Assembly: GCA_033722415.1 (NCBI GenBank)
Contig: JAWVZC010000227.1
Coordinates: 1 to 7,120 of the forward strand
Reading direction: 5' to 3'
Length of the DNA: 7,120 nucleotides
From: JAMQKA01 sp033722415
GTDB lineage: Bacteria > Bacteroidota > Rhodothermia > Balneolales > Balneolaceae
Part shown: positions 1 through 6,140 of the stretch, piece by piece
Position numbering within the stretch: the stretch's first letter is position 1
Layout: each line of letters starts with the position of its first letter
Program-made: the position numbers and the translations under genes
Notes under the pieces: model-generated
Databases searched by the model: none
What the model was told of the DNA's origin: nothing
What the model saw: the letters and a program-made list of their open reading frames with translations, nothing else

Positions 1-555
1 ATAGGTGTATACGGTTCGCACGCTCACATCCAGCTCTTTGGCGATCTTTTTCATATCGAACCCGGAGGCGATCATCCGCATCACATTATGCTCTTTTTGC
101 GTAAGACGCTGCCGGCGGGCATTCAAATTAATCTTCCTGATCTCTTCCGAAAGCCGGGTTCGGACCTCGCGGTTGTAGAAATTCTCTTTCATACTGACCA
201 GCATATCCACGGCCGCCGCCAGTTCGGTTTTCAGGTTTTGTACCTTGATGTACCCCATGGCACCGGCCTTGATGATCTCCACCACCTGTTCGTCTGAGAA
301 TTGCGCCCCGACCGCCAGTACCGGAAGCCCGAGATAGGGGTTCCTGATTTTTTTCAGGGGTTCGAGATCGGGTTCCCCGCCGCTGCCCACATATTGAATT
401 ACGATACGGGGCAATGTCTCCTCGAGCTGGTGCAGCAGTGATTCCGTATCACCGACCACCCCGATGACTCTCGTTTGCAGCGGGCCGTTGACCAGTAGAT
501 CGGTTAATTTCTCCCTGATGTTCAGATCCGTTGAATTGATGATAATGGTAATCAT
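1..555 (-). CDS. NarL/FixJ-type response regulator with degenerate receiver (C-terminus beyond window)
   Basis: This is a transcription regulator with an N-terminal receiver-like domain (about residues 1-120) and a C-terminal LuxR/GerE helix-turn-helix. The 185 visible residues run to the window edge. The HTH starts at LTQKEHNVMRMIASG (151-165) and continues IAKELDVSVRTVYTY, matching the family pattern LTxREхxVLxxIAxG...IAxxLxxSxxTVxxH; roughly the last 20-30 residues are missing. The receiver fold is recognisable from the alternating strand/helix pattern and the KAGAMGYI segment (96-103). However, the usual acidic pair after strand 1 reads S8-T9, the phosphoacceptor Asp at the end of strand 3 is Y55 (RIVIQYVG), the strand-4 Thr/Ser is G83, and the strand-5 Lys position is V105, with K104 one place early. 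Activity is therefore probably not controlled by normal Asp phosphorylation (inference). The ATG at 555 is supported by a GAGAGAGAGG stretch just upstream. No partner kinase is in view, and the regulated genes are unknown. Confidence 0.85.
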   Translation of the reverse strand, partial: MITIIINSTDLNIREKLTDLLVNGPLQTRVIGVVGDTESLLHQLEETLPRIVIQYVGSGGEPDLEPLKKIRNPYLGLPVLAVGAQFSDEQVVEIIKAGAMGYIKVQNLKTELAAAVDMLVSMKENFYNREVRTRLSEEIRKINLNARRQRLTQKEHNVMRMIASGFDMKKIAKELDVSVRTVYTY

Positions 556-562
556 ATGTTAT

Positions 563-573
563 CCTCTCTCTCT
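563..573 (-). promoter_or_regulatory. Purine-rich ribosome binding site of the response regulator
   Basis: On the minus strand the bases just upstream of the ATG at 555 read AGAGAGAGAGGATAAC. This purine-rich, Shine-Dalgarno-like stretch supports that start. It stands out because ppgK and secA, on the same strand, have no such site. Confidence 0.5.
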
Positions 574-722
574 TGTTAAAATACGTTATAATCCGTATAG
601 CTATGCTAACGGCTTCGGTAAGCGAGGATTGGCGTCAACCAGTTACTCCAATATAATTCTTCCCCCCACTCCTGGAGGACCTTGCACTCGTGATGAACAG
701 AAACCTTAATTTATGTATAAAT

Positions 723-760
723 ATCTGTTATAAAACAATTTATAAAAATTTCTAACAGAT
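723..760. repeat. 8-bp inverted repeat ATCTGTTA / TAACAGAT with AT-rich centre
   Basis: ATCTGTTA (723-730) and TAACAGAT (753-760) are perfect reverse complements separated by 22 AT-rich bases, which contain a smaller AATTT/AAATT dyad. It could be an operator, a hairpin or chance. It lies about 170 bp upstream of the response regulator start and is the most AT-rich point of the gene-free region. Confidence 0.45.
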
Positions 761-1023
761 GCAATATCCTCCGGGGTTCCGGGTACATCTTTCCATGCCG
801 TTTTTCCTTTTTCCCGTATAAGGCGGCTATTTTCTAAAAGATCCCCGTCATAAAGGGATCCCGCTGGCGGAAAAATACCGGCATGACGATTTGCAAGCAC
901 CGTTGGGTACACGGTGTGAGATACCTCGAAGGTGTTCCACCGGCGGCATTGTCCCGTTGTAAACGTGAAATTGATGTAATGAGTAATCCGGGATCGCTTA
1001 TGCAACCGATGAGTAGAGTGGAC

Positions 1024-1080
1024 GAGATTTCCCGACTACGTATCGACGTAAAAAACGGAGGGATTTCGCTCGAAATGACA
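1024..1080 (-). repeat. Possible decayed copy of a dispersed intergenic repeat
   Basis: The plus strand reads GAGATTTCCCGACTACG (1024-1040) and then, after 17 bases, GAGGGATTTCGCTCGAAATGACA-type sequence (1058-1080). On the minus strand this is TGTCATTTCGAGCGAAATCC...CGTAGTCGGGAAATCTC. From memory, segments of the form GTCATTTCGAGCG...GAGAAATCTC are abundant intergenic repeats in many Bacteroidota and Chlorobi genomes. Here the two conserved ends seem to be pushed apart by an insertion containing a TACGT/ACGTA dyad (1037-1050). Membership in such a family is inferred and not tested. Confidence 0.4.
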
Positions 1081-1343
1081 CCCCTGCTGAGGTTCAGCCA
1101 CCCGCAGGTAATCGGGGATGTCATCGCGACCGGGATACCGCGTATATCGGGAGGGCGTGGAGAGAATCCCATTCATCATGTGACGCCAACAACATGGAAA
1201 TCAATTCTGCACGTTTTACGTGCCTTCGTATACCGGGTTCACGTCAAAATAATTCCCGTAAGAAAATACGGCCGGACCGGCCTCACCTGCGAATGTACGT
1301 TAGCCCGAATTTCTCACCAATAAATTAGTCTTTCAGCAAGGCG

Positions 1344-1389
1344 CAGGTCAAATGACCGCGCAGACGCAGGTTGGTACATTGAGCAGACG
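1344..1389. repeat. Two imperfect 23-bp tandem units
   Basis: Units at 1344-1366 and 1367-1389 both begin CAGGT and end GCAGACG, with 14 of 23 positions identical by eye and a variable centre. A weaker related stretch (CGCAGCTG) follows near 1403. Two units are too few and too diverged for a CRISPR array, and no cas genes are in view. Confidence 0.4.
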
Positions 1390-1618
1390 ATTCGCACTGC
1401 AACGCAGCTGAAGGGCAAATTTTGCAGTATTTTACAGCCTGTATGGATAATGTTGCAGCAAAAAAGGAATAAGTTATTGTCATTCAGAAAGGTACGGGAA
1501 GATATCAAAAAAACGTGTGAGAAATCCGGGATTCGTTGTGTAGATACGGGCTGGCTGGCTAAACCGGGGAGCTGTTGATGGCTGCCGGCCGTCCGGCAGG
1601 GCAGGGACGGGTTGGAAA

Positions 1619-1634
1619 GCTGAATCCGTTCAGC
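1619..1634 (-). terminator. Weak hairpin downstream of the ROK kinase gene
   Basis: On the minus strand, GCTGAA-CGGA-TTCAGC forms a perfect 6-bp stem with a 4-base loop about 33 bases after the kinase stop codon. It is followed by only three T residues before the run breaks. A second hairpin (1582-1599, 7-bp stem CCGGCAG/CTGCCGG type) lies further downstream without a T-tract. Either may help end transcription, but neither is a strong intrinsic terminator. Confidence 0.3.
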
Positions 1635-1666
1635 GAATGAGGTGGCGTGAGTTCGCGAACAGGTGA

Positions 1667-2428
1667 TCAACGGTAGTTGACCTCTTTCGTTTGCCCGGAG
1701 GCCACGATAGCCGCCCCGACAATACTGGCGTCGCTCAGAAATCGGGCGGCCTTAAAACTGGTATTCAGCTTGATGTAAGGAAACGTTTTTTCGGCTTTTC
1801 TGCTAAGCTGTCCCCCGAGAATAAAAAGATCGGGATGGAATATGGTCTCGAGAAATTCAAGCACGTGCTGCAGGCGCTTGCCCCATGTTTTCCGCCGAAT
1901 TCCCTCATCCTTGCGCATTTTGTTGGAGGCGTACTGTTCGATGGTGAGTCCCTTGATCTCAATCAACCCCAGTTCCGTGTTTGGAACCAGCAGGCTGTCG
2001 CGGAATATGGCCGAACCGATACCGGTGCCCACGGTAAGGACGATCACGGTTCCGTCGTTGTGGTTTTTACCGCAGCCAAACCGCATCTCGGCGATACCCG
2101 TGGCATCCGAATCGTTGATGACAGATACCGGGTTGTCCGTAATCTCCGAGAAAAGCTGAATGGCGTCGGCATCCACCCAGGTATCATCCACCCGTTTGGT
2201 CGACAGCACGACACCCCGGTTGATCGCGGCCGGAAAAGCGCATCCGACCGGTCCATCCCACCGAAAATGTTTGTTGACCACATCGTGCAGGCGGGACAGG
2301 ATCTTGTGGGGTGCGGTTTCATCGAGCGGGTCGGTACTAAAACGGCTGGAAACCAGCTCCCCCTTTTCGGTATCCACCACGCAGCCCTTGATTCCTGAAC
2401 TCCCGATATCGATACCCAGTACTTCCAT
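1667..2428 (-). CDS. ppgK: ROK-family sugar kinase, polyphosphate glucokinase-like
   Basis: The protein resembles polyphosphate glucokinases, which phosphorylate glucose to glucose 6-phosphate in the cytosol using polyphosphate and/or ATP. With the ATG at 2428 it has 253 residues, the usual size for this compact subgroup. Visible elements are the N-terminal phosphate loop LGIDIGSSGIKG (4-15), the GPVGCAFPA stretch (59-67), the catalytic-Asp motif NDSDATG (105-111, base D106), AEMRFG (113-118), LTVGTGIGSA (131-140) and VPNTELG (148-154), followed by DLFILGG and a C-terminal IVGAAIVA. The ROK Cys-rich zinc motif is absent, as is normal for this subgroup. Two positions are odd: the His expected after NTELG is Leu (L155), and the usual GGG before the Ser reads GGQ. 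An upstream in-frame TTG at 2437 is possible, but ATG gives the family-like start MEVLGIDIG. No Shine-Dalgarno sequence is visible. The gene follows secA on the same strand after a 113-bp repeat-rich gap. The family is certain; polyphosphate use is inferred. Confidence 0.85.
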   Translation of the reverse strand: MEVLGIDIGSSGIKGCVVDTEKGELVSSRFSTDPLDETAPHKILSRLHDVVNKHFRWDGPVGCAFPAAINRGVVLSTKRVDDTWVDADAIQLFSEITDNPVSVINDSDATGIAEMRFGCGKNHNDGTVIVLTVGTGIGSAIFRDSLLVPNTELGLIEIKGLTIEQYASNKMRKDEGIRRKTWGKRLQHVLEFLETIFHPDLFILGGQLSRKAEKTFPYIKLNTSFKAARFLSDASIVGAAIVASGQTKEVNYR

Positions 2429-2434
2429 GTATTT

Positions 2435-2546
2435 CAATTAGCAATTACCAATGAACAATTTTCAATGGACACCCCGGCGGGATCTTCCGGGCATCTATCC
2501 AGGTGAAACAACCCATTGCCAATTGCAAATTGATTGTTGAATTATT
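2435..2546. repeat. CAATT-rich imperfect inverted repeat between secA and the kinase gene
   Basis: The left arm (2435-2468) is built from CAATTA, CCAATG, ACAATT and TCAATGG blocks. Read as reverse complement it begins CCATTGAAAATTG. The right arm (2513-2546) begins CCATTGCCAATTG, so the arms form an imperfect inverted repeat around a GC-richer core that itself contains CCCGG (2473-2477) and CCGGG (2487-2491). The right arm runs into the secA stop codon (2542-2544). It may act as a 3'-end structure for the secA transcript or be a copy of a short dispersed repeat. No T-run follows a stable stem, so it is not called as a terminator. Confidence 0.55.
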
Positions 2547-5500
2547 TCTCGATGAGTATCCAGCCCTCATCCTCGATCATCCGTTTGGCTTTTTTCCACT
2601 TGATATCGATAACCTCGCCGCTGTTCATATTCTGAACTTTTACATAGTCGTTGCGGCCCGGTTCCTCTTCCACGGTGACCGGTTCCGGTTTTTGATCGCT
2701 GCGTTGCTGCTGCTGGCCGCCGTTCTGTTGGCCCGCCTTGAAGCCCATATTGGTAGAATCGGCGTGCTGTGTTTTGGCACGATTGACGTCCACTTTGGCT
2801 TTCTGCTTGTCGGCCTGCCGCAGTTTCTGCTGGTCGGCCTGCATTTCGGGTACGGCTTTCCAGATCAGTGATACCGCCTCCTGGTTGATCTCGTCGATCA
2901 ATTGTTTGAACATCTCGAACGCCTCCCGCTTGTATTCCAGCAGCGGATCTTTCTGACCGAACGCGCGCAGCCCAATTCCCTCTTTTACGGCATCCAGCTC
3001 GCGCAGGTGCTCCATCCACTTGTCGTCGATCGTGGAAAGGACGGCGGTGCGCTCCAGGGCCCGGGCCACTTCATGCCCTTCGTTCTGCAGGGCTCGCTCA
3101 ACATCCACCACCACGCGCATGCGCCGTATGCCGTCGGTGAATATCACCTGAATTTTGGTCGGTTTTTCTTCGGCGTCCGATTCCTCGATATTTTTGATTA
3201 CCTCGTACAGCGGATCGGCAATCATCTGTTCCTTTTTGCGGTACGCTTCAAACGCCTTGTCGATGATATGGTCGATCAGGCCTTCTTCGCGCATCTGCCG
3301 CATCTCATCCGGCTCCAGGTCAATATCGACTGCCAGGAACCGCAGGATCGTTTCCCGGAGCTGCTCGAATTCCCCATCGGGAAAATGCTCTTCCACCACC
3401 CGCTCCACCAGATCTTCGACCATTTCATAAATATCACTGCGCAACTGGTCGCCCTCCAGGGCGTGCTTGCGGCGGGCGTAGATGACCTCCCGCTGGTTGT
3501 TCAGCACGTCGTCATACTCTAGCTGTCGCTTACGGATACTGAAGTTGTTTTGCTCCACTTTTTTCTGGGCCCGTTCCAGGGATTTGGTGATCCATGAGTG
3601 GGTGATTACCTCGCCCTCCTCGAAATTCAGGCGATCCATCACCTTGGCCACCCGGTCAGAGGCAAACAGCTGCATCAGGTCGTCCTCGAGGGAGACGTAA
3701 AACTGCGATTCGCCCGGGTCACCCTGCCGGCCGGCCCGTCCGCGAAGCTGCAGGTCGATGCGGCGCGACTCGTGGCGCTCCGTGCCCAGAATCGCAAGTC
3801 CGCCTTTCTCTTTGACCCCGGGAGCCAGCTTGATATCGGTACCGCGGCCGGCCATGTTGGTAGCCACTGTGACCGCACCGGGGGTTCCGGCCTGGGCAAC
3901 GATCTCGCTTTCGCGTGCGTGCTGCTTGGCGTTCAACACGTTGTGCGGAATCTTTTCACGTTTCAGCAAGCGGCTGATCGTTTCCGAGACATCCACGCTC
4001 GTGGTACCCACCAGCACCGGCTGGCCCTTTTCGTGGTACTCCCGAATTTTGTCGATGACGGCGTTGTACTTCTCCCGCTTGGTCCGAAATACCAGGTCCT
4101 CCTTGTCATCCCGGATCACCGGTTCGTTGGTCGGGATGACCACGACGTCGAGATCATAAATTTCGGTAAACTCGCCCTCCTCCGTCGCCGCCGTACCGGT
4201 CATCCCCGACAGCTTGTGGTACATTCGGAAATAGTTTTGCAGGGTGATGGTGGCGTAGGTCTGCGTGGTGGCCTCCACTTTCACATCCTCCTTCGCCTCG
4301 ATCGCCTGGTGCAGCCCGTCGGAGTAGCGGCGGCCGGAGAGCACTCGCCCGGTGTGTTCATCGACAATCTGGACTTTCCCCTCCTGGACGATATACTCTT
4401 CCTCCCGCTCAAAAAGGGTATAGGCTTTCAGCAGCTGGTTGACGGTATGGATCCGGTCGCTGCGTTCGGAAAACCGGCGGCGCAGTTCATTGAAGCGGCG
4501 CTCCCGCTCCTGCTCCACTTCCTGTTTTGCCTCCTCGATTTTCTTCTCTTTATACTCGTCGCTCCACTCCTCCTTCTCCTGAATCTCCCGGATCTTCTCG
4601 TGTTTCAGCTCTTCGATCTCCTCCTCGATATCGGTGGTCTCGGTTCCGATGTCGGGAATAACGAAGAAGTCATCCTCTTCATCCGACTTGGTGATGAAAT
4701 CCTGCCCCTTTTCGGTGAGCTCGATCGCATTCTGTTTCATATCTACCGCGTAGTAGAGCTCCTCGTCCACTTCCGGGAGGCGGCGGGCGTTATCCTGCAG
4801 GTAGAACGCCTCGGTCTGCTGCAACAGCCGCTCGTTGGCCGGAATCTGCATCATTTTTCGGAACTGCCGGTTTTTGGGAAATCCGCGCTGGGCGCGATAC
4901 ATTGCCAGGCCGGCGGCCTCCTCGTTACCCTCTTCCAGATGTTGCTGGGCATCTTTCACCAGGCTGGCGACCAGCTTTTTCTGGGCGCGGACCAGCGATT
5001 CCACCCGGGGTTTCAGCTCCTCGTACTTCTGTGACTGGTTGTCCTGCGGCACCGGCCCGGAGATAATCAGCGGGGTTCGCGCCTCGTCGATCAGTATGGA
5101 GTCGACCTCGTCGATGATGCAGAAGTGATGCTCGCGCTGCACCATCTGTTCCGAACTGATCACCATGTTGTCGCGCAGGTAGTCGAACCCGAATTCGTTG
5201 TTGGTCCCGTAGGTGATATCCGCCCGGTAGGCTTTCCGGCGCTGTTCCGAGTTGGGCTTGTACCGGTCGATACAGTCGACCTCCAGCCCGTGAAAATTGA
5301 AAATCGGTTCATTCCACTCGGCGTCCCGCTTGGCCAGGTAGTCGTTGACCGTTACAATATGCACGCCGCGCCCGGCCAGTGCGTTCAGGTAGGCGGGGAA
5401 GATGGCGGCCAGGGTTTTACCTTCGCCGGTTTTCATCTCGGCGATTCGTCCCTGGTGCAGCACAATCGCCCCGACAAGCTGCACATCGTAGGGCACCATG

Positions 5501-5925
5501 CTCCACTCGTTTTCGCTGCCGCCCACCATCCATTTTTTGCCCAAAAAGCGACGACAGGTATCTTTCAGTACGGCGAACGCTTCCGGGAGTAACTCATTGA
5601 GCACTTCCTCAACCACTTCATTCCGTTCCTCCTCCAGGGTGTCCACCAGATCGGTCAATTCGCGGTATTCCACCACCGAAAGATCCTCGTCACTGCTGTT
5701 GAGCCTCCGTTTAGCCTCGTCCAGCTCCTCGTCGATCTCGGCGGTGGCATCCTGGATCTGCTGTTTGAATTCAGCCGTTTTCTGCTTTAGTTCCTCATCC
5801 GAGAGTTCCTGCATACCTTCATAATGGGCATTAATCTCGTCGACGATGGGCCAAAGTTTTTTCAGGTCGCGCTCACTCTTTGAGCCAAAAACCTTGGTAA
5901 GAATGTCGGTAATCTTTTCGAGCAT
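2542..5925 (-). CDS. secA: Preprotein translocase ATPase SecA
   Basis: SecA is the cytosolic motor that uses ATP to push unfolded secretory proteins through SecYEG. The 1127 residues include the N-terminus LSDEELKQKTAEF (41-53), Walker A GEGKT (167-171), TYGTNNEFGFDYLRDN (238-253), Walker B/DEAD-like IDEVDSILIDEARTPLIISG (271-290), the preprotein cross-linking domain, VDEHTGR (521-527), TNMAGRGTDI (689-698), LRGRAGRQGDPG with the arginine fingers (727-738), and the helical scaffold/two-helix finger around WMEHLRELDAVKEGI (970-984). It is larger than E. coli SecA (901 aa) because of an acidic, probably coiled insert at about 60-105 and a long Glu/Lys-rich, coiled-coil-like insert in the cross-linking domain (about 300-490). 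A Gln-rich linker (about 1065-1080) leads to a tail that keeps GRND (1090-1093) but lacks the CxCxSG...C(H/C) metal site. ATG at 5925 gives MLEKITDILTKVFGSKSER, a normal start, with no Shine-Dalgarno sequence. It is transcribed divergently from rpmH. Confidence 0.98.
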   Translation of the reverse strand: MLEKITDILTKVFGSKSERDLKKLWPIVDEINAHYEGMQELSDEELKQKTAEFKQQIQDATAEIDEELDEAKRRLNSSDEDLSVVEYRELTDLVDTLEEERNEVVEEVLNELLPEAFAVLKDTCRRFLGKKWMVGGSENEWSMVPYDVQLVGAIVLHQGRIAEMKTGEGKTLAAIFPAYLNALAGRGVHIVTVNDYLAKRDAEWNEPIFNFHGLEVDCIDRYKPNSEQRRKAYRADITYGTNNEFGFDYLRDNMVISSEQMVQREHHFCIIDEVDSILIDEARTPLIISGPVPQDNQSQKYEELKPRVESLVRAQKKLVASLVKDAQQHLEEGNEEAAGLAMYRAQRGFPKNRQFRKMMQIPANERLLQQTEAFYLQDNARRLPEVDEELYYAVDMKQNAIELTEKGQDFITKSDEEDDFFVIPDIGTETTDIEEEIEELKHEKIREIQEKEEWSDEYKEKKIEEAKQEVEQERERRFNELRRRFSERSDRIHTVNQLLKAYTLFEREEEYIVQEGKVQIVDEHTGRVLSGRRYSDGLHQAIEAKEDVKVEATTQTYATITLQNYFRMYHKLSGMTGTAATEEGEFTEIYDLDVVVIPTNEPVIRDDKEDLVFRTKREKYNAVIDKIREYHEKGQPVLVGTTSVDVSETISRLLKREKIPHNVLNAKQHARESEIVAQAGTPGAVTVATNMAGRGTDIKLAPGVKEKGGLAILGTERHESRRIDLQLRGRAGRQGDPGESQFYVSLEDDLMQLFASDRVAKVMDRLNFEEGEVITHSWITKSLERAQKKVEQNNFSIRKRQLEYDDVLNNQREVIYARRKHALEGDQLRSDIYEMVEDLVERVVEEHFPDGEFEQLRETILRFLAVDIDLEPDEMRQMREEGLIDHIIDKAFEAYRKKEQMIADPLYEVIKNIEESDAEEKPTKIQVIFTDGIRRMRVVVDVERALQNEGHEVARALERTAVLSTIDDKWMEHLRELDAVKEGIGLRAFGQKDPLLEYKREAFEMFKQLIDEINQEAVSLIWKAVPEMQADQQKLRQADKQKAKVDVNRAKTQHADSTNMGFKAGQQNGGQQQQRSDQKPEPVTVEEEPGRNDYVKVQNMNSGEVIDIKWKKAKRMIEDEGWILIEK

Positions 5926-5961
5926 ATGGCGTCAGATTGGGATATTCAAAATCACAGTTCT

Positions 5962-5993
5962 GAAAGGTACAGTTTAGTGGTTCCCTGTTCAAA
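5962..5993 (-). promoter_or_regulatory. Predicted secA promoter, Bacteroidota type
   Basis: On the minus strand TTTG (5990-5993), then 20 bp, then TACCTTTC (5962-5969) matches the Bacteroidota primary-sigma consensus (-33 TTTG, -7 TAnnTTTG) at all but the last base. The -7 element ends 37 bases before the secA ATG. The -33 element overlaps the dyad described for 5984-6020. Confidence 0.5.
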
Positions 5994-6020
5994 TTATTGT
6001 ACAATAAATTAACGAACAGG
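5984..6020. promoter_or_regulatory. Nested dyad in the secA-rpmH divergent region
   Basis: A perfect 14-bp palindrome TTATTGTACAATAA (5994-6007) sits between perfect inverted heptamers CCTGTTC (5984-5990) and GAACAGG (6014-6020). The heptamer recurs at 6034-6040 (CCTGTTC) and partly at 6051-6056 (AACAGG), and a palindrome half-like TTATTGTCC lies at 6070-6078. It overlaps the predicted secA -33 element, as an operator would. The binding protein is unknown. Confidence 0.5.
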
Positions 6021-6140
6021 CGATTATAAACCTCCTGTTCCGTTCTACAAAACAGGCAATTACGGGTTCTTATTGTCCTAATTAATTGTTAAATTATGGG
6101 TCTGTTTGAACTGGATTTTTCATAAAAGAGCAGTTTCACC

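Larger units (their letters stand above)
556..1666. other. 1.1-kb region without a convincing gene, rich in short inverted repeats
   Basis: No open frame here looks like a real protein. The frames that stay open (for example 883-1323 plus, 834-1172 minus, 1314-1670 minus) overlap each other on both strands. They have unbiased, Arg/Ser/Cys-rich composition, lack ribosome binding sites and resemble no family I recognise. I see no tRNA, rRNA, SRP RNA or tmRNA. What is visible is many short perfect dyads: 840-845/855-860, 1037-1041/1046-1050, 1086-1090/1094-1098, 1209-1214/1218-1223, 1256-1260/1267-1271, 1270-1275/1277-1282, 1582-1588/1593-1599, 1619-1624/1629-1634, and the palindrome GTTCGCGAAC at 1651-1660. 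There is also a repeat-like segment near 1024-1080 and a short tandem repeat at 1344-1389. An AT-rich patch covers about 710-755. The region could be decayed sequence, a home for dispersed repeats, or an unrecognised structured RNA. Confidence 0.6.
5926..6140. other. Divergent intergenic region between secA and rpmH
   Basis: This 215-bp AT-rich spacer should contain promoters for both secA (minus) and the rpmH cluster (plus). A secA promoter and a nested dyad are annotated separately. Toward rpmH the sequence is AT-rich (about 6060-6100), but no clean TTTG/TAnnTTTG or TTGACA/TATAAT pair was found; TCTGTTTG near 6101-6108 resembles a -7 element without a matching -33. No small gene is seen. 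I found no convincing DnaA-box cluster, so it does not look like an origin. Confidence 0.6.

Noticed and set aside
834..1172. 112-codon open frame on the minus strand
   Set aside because: Translation of the repeat-like segment (SSEIPPFF...REISS), with composition typical of noncoding repeats.
883..1323. 146-codon open frame on the plus strand, possible hypothetical protein
   Set aside because: There is no ribosome binding site, no codon-position bias that I can see and no recognisable domain. It overlaps open frames on the other strand and runs through the repeat-like segment at 1024-1080.
1344..1389. CRISPR array
   Set aside because: Only two units, with 14 of 23 identities, no separate spacers and no cas genes.
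1314..1670. 118-codon open frame on the minus strand directly after the kinase
   Set aside because: Starts at TTG inside the kinase stop region. The product is Ser/Cys/Arg-rich without a domain and reads through the 23-bp tandem repeat and several hairpins.
1691..2398. 235-codon open frame on the plus strand
   Set aside because: Antisense shadow of the ROK kinase gene; no family resemblance.
2429..2437. Upstream TTG start for the ROK kinase
   Set aside because: It would add only MKY in front of the family-like start. ATG 2428 is a better codon and neither has a ribosome binding site.
2473..2491. Intrinsic terminator for secA at the CCCGG/CCGGG dyad
   Set aside because: The stem is only 5 bp and no T-run follows on the minus strand.
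3598..5034. 478-codon open frame on the plus strand
   Set aside because: It is exactly antisense to conserved secA coding sequence. The product is Leu/Val/Phe-His-rich with no recognisable domain, and arises from the codon bias of secA.
5994..6078. DnaA boxes or origin, given rpmH/rnpA nearby
   Set aside because: TTATTGTAC and TTATTGTCC do not fit TTATNCACA, no cluster of boxes is present, and dnaA is not in view.
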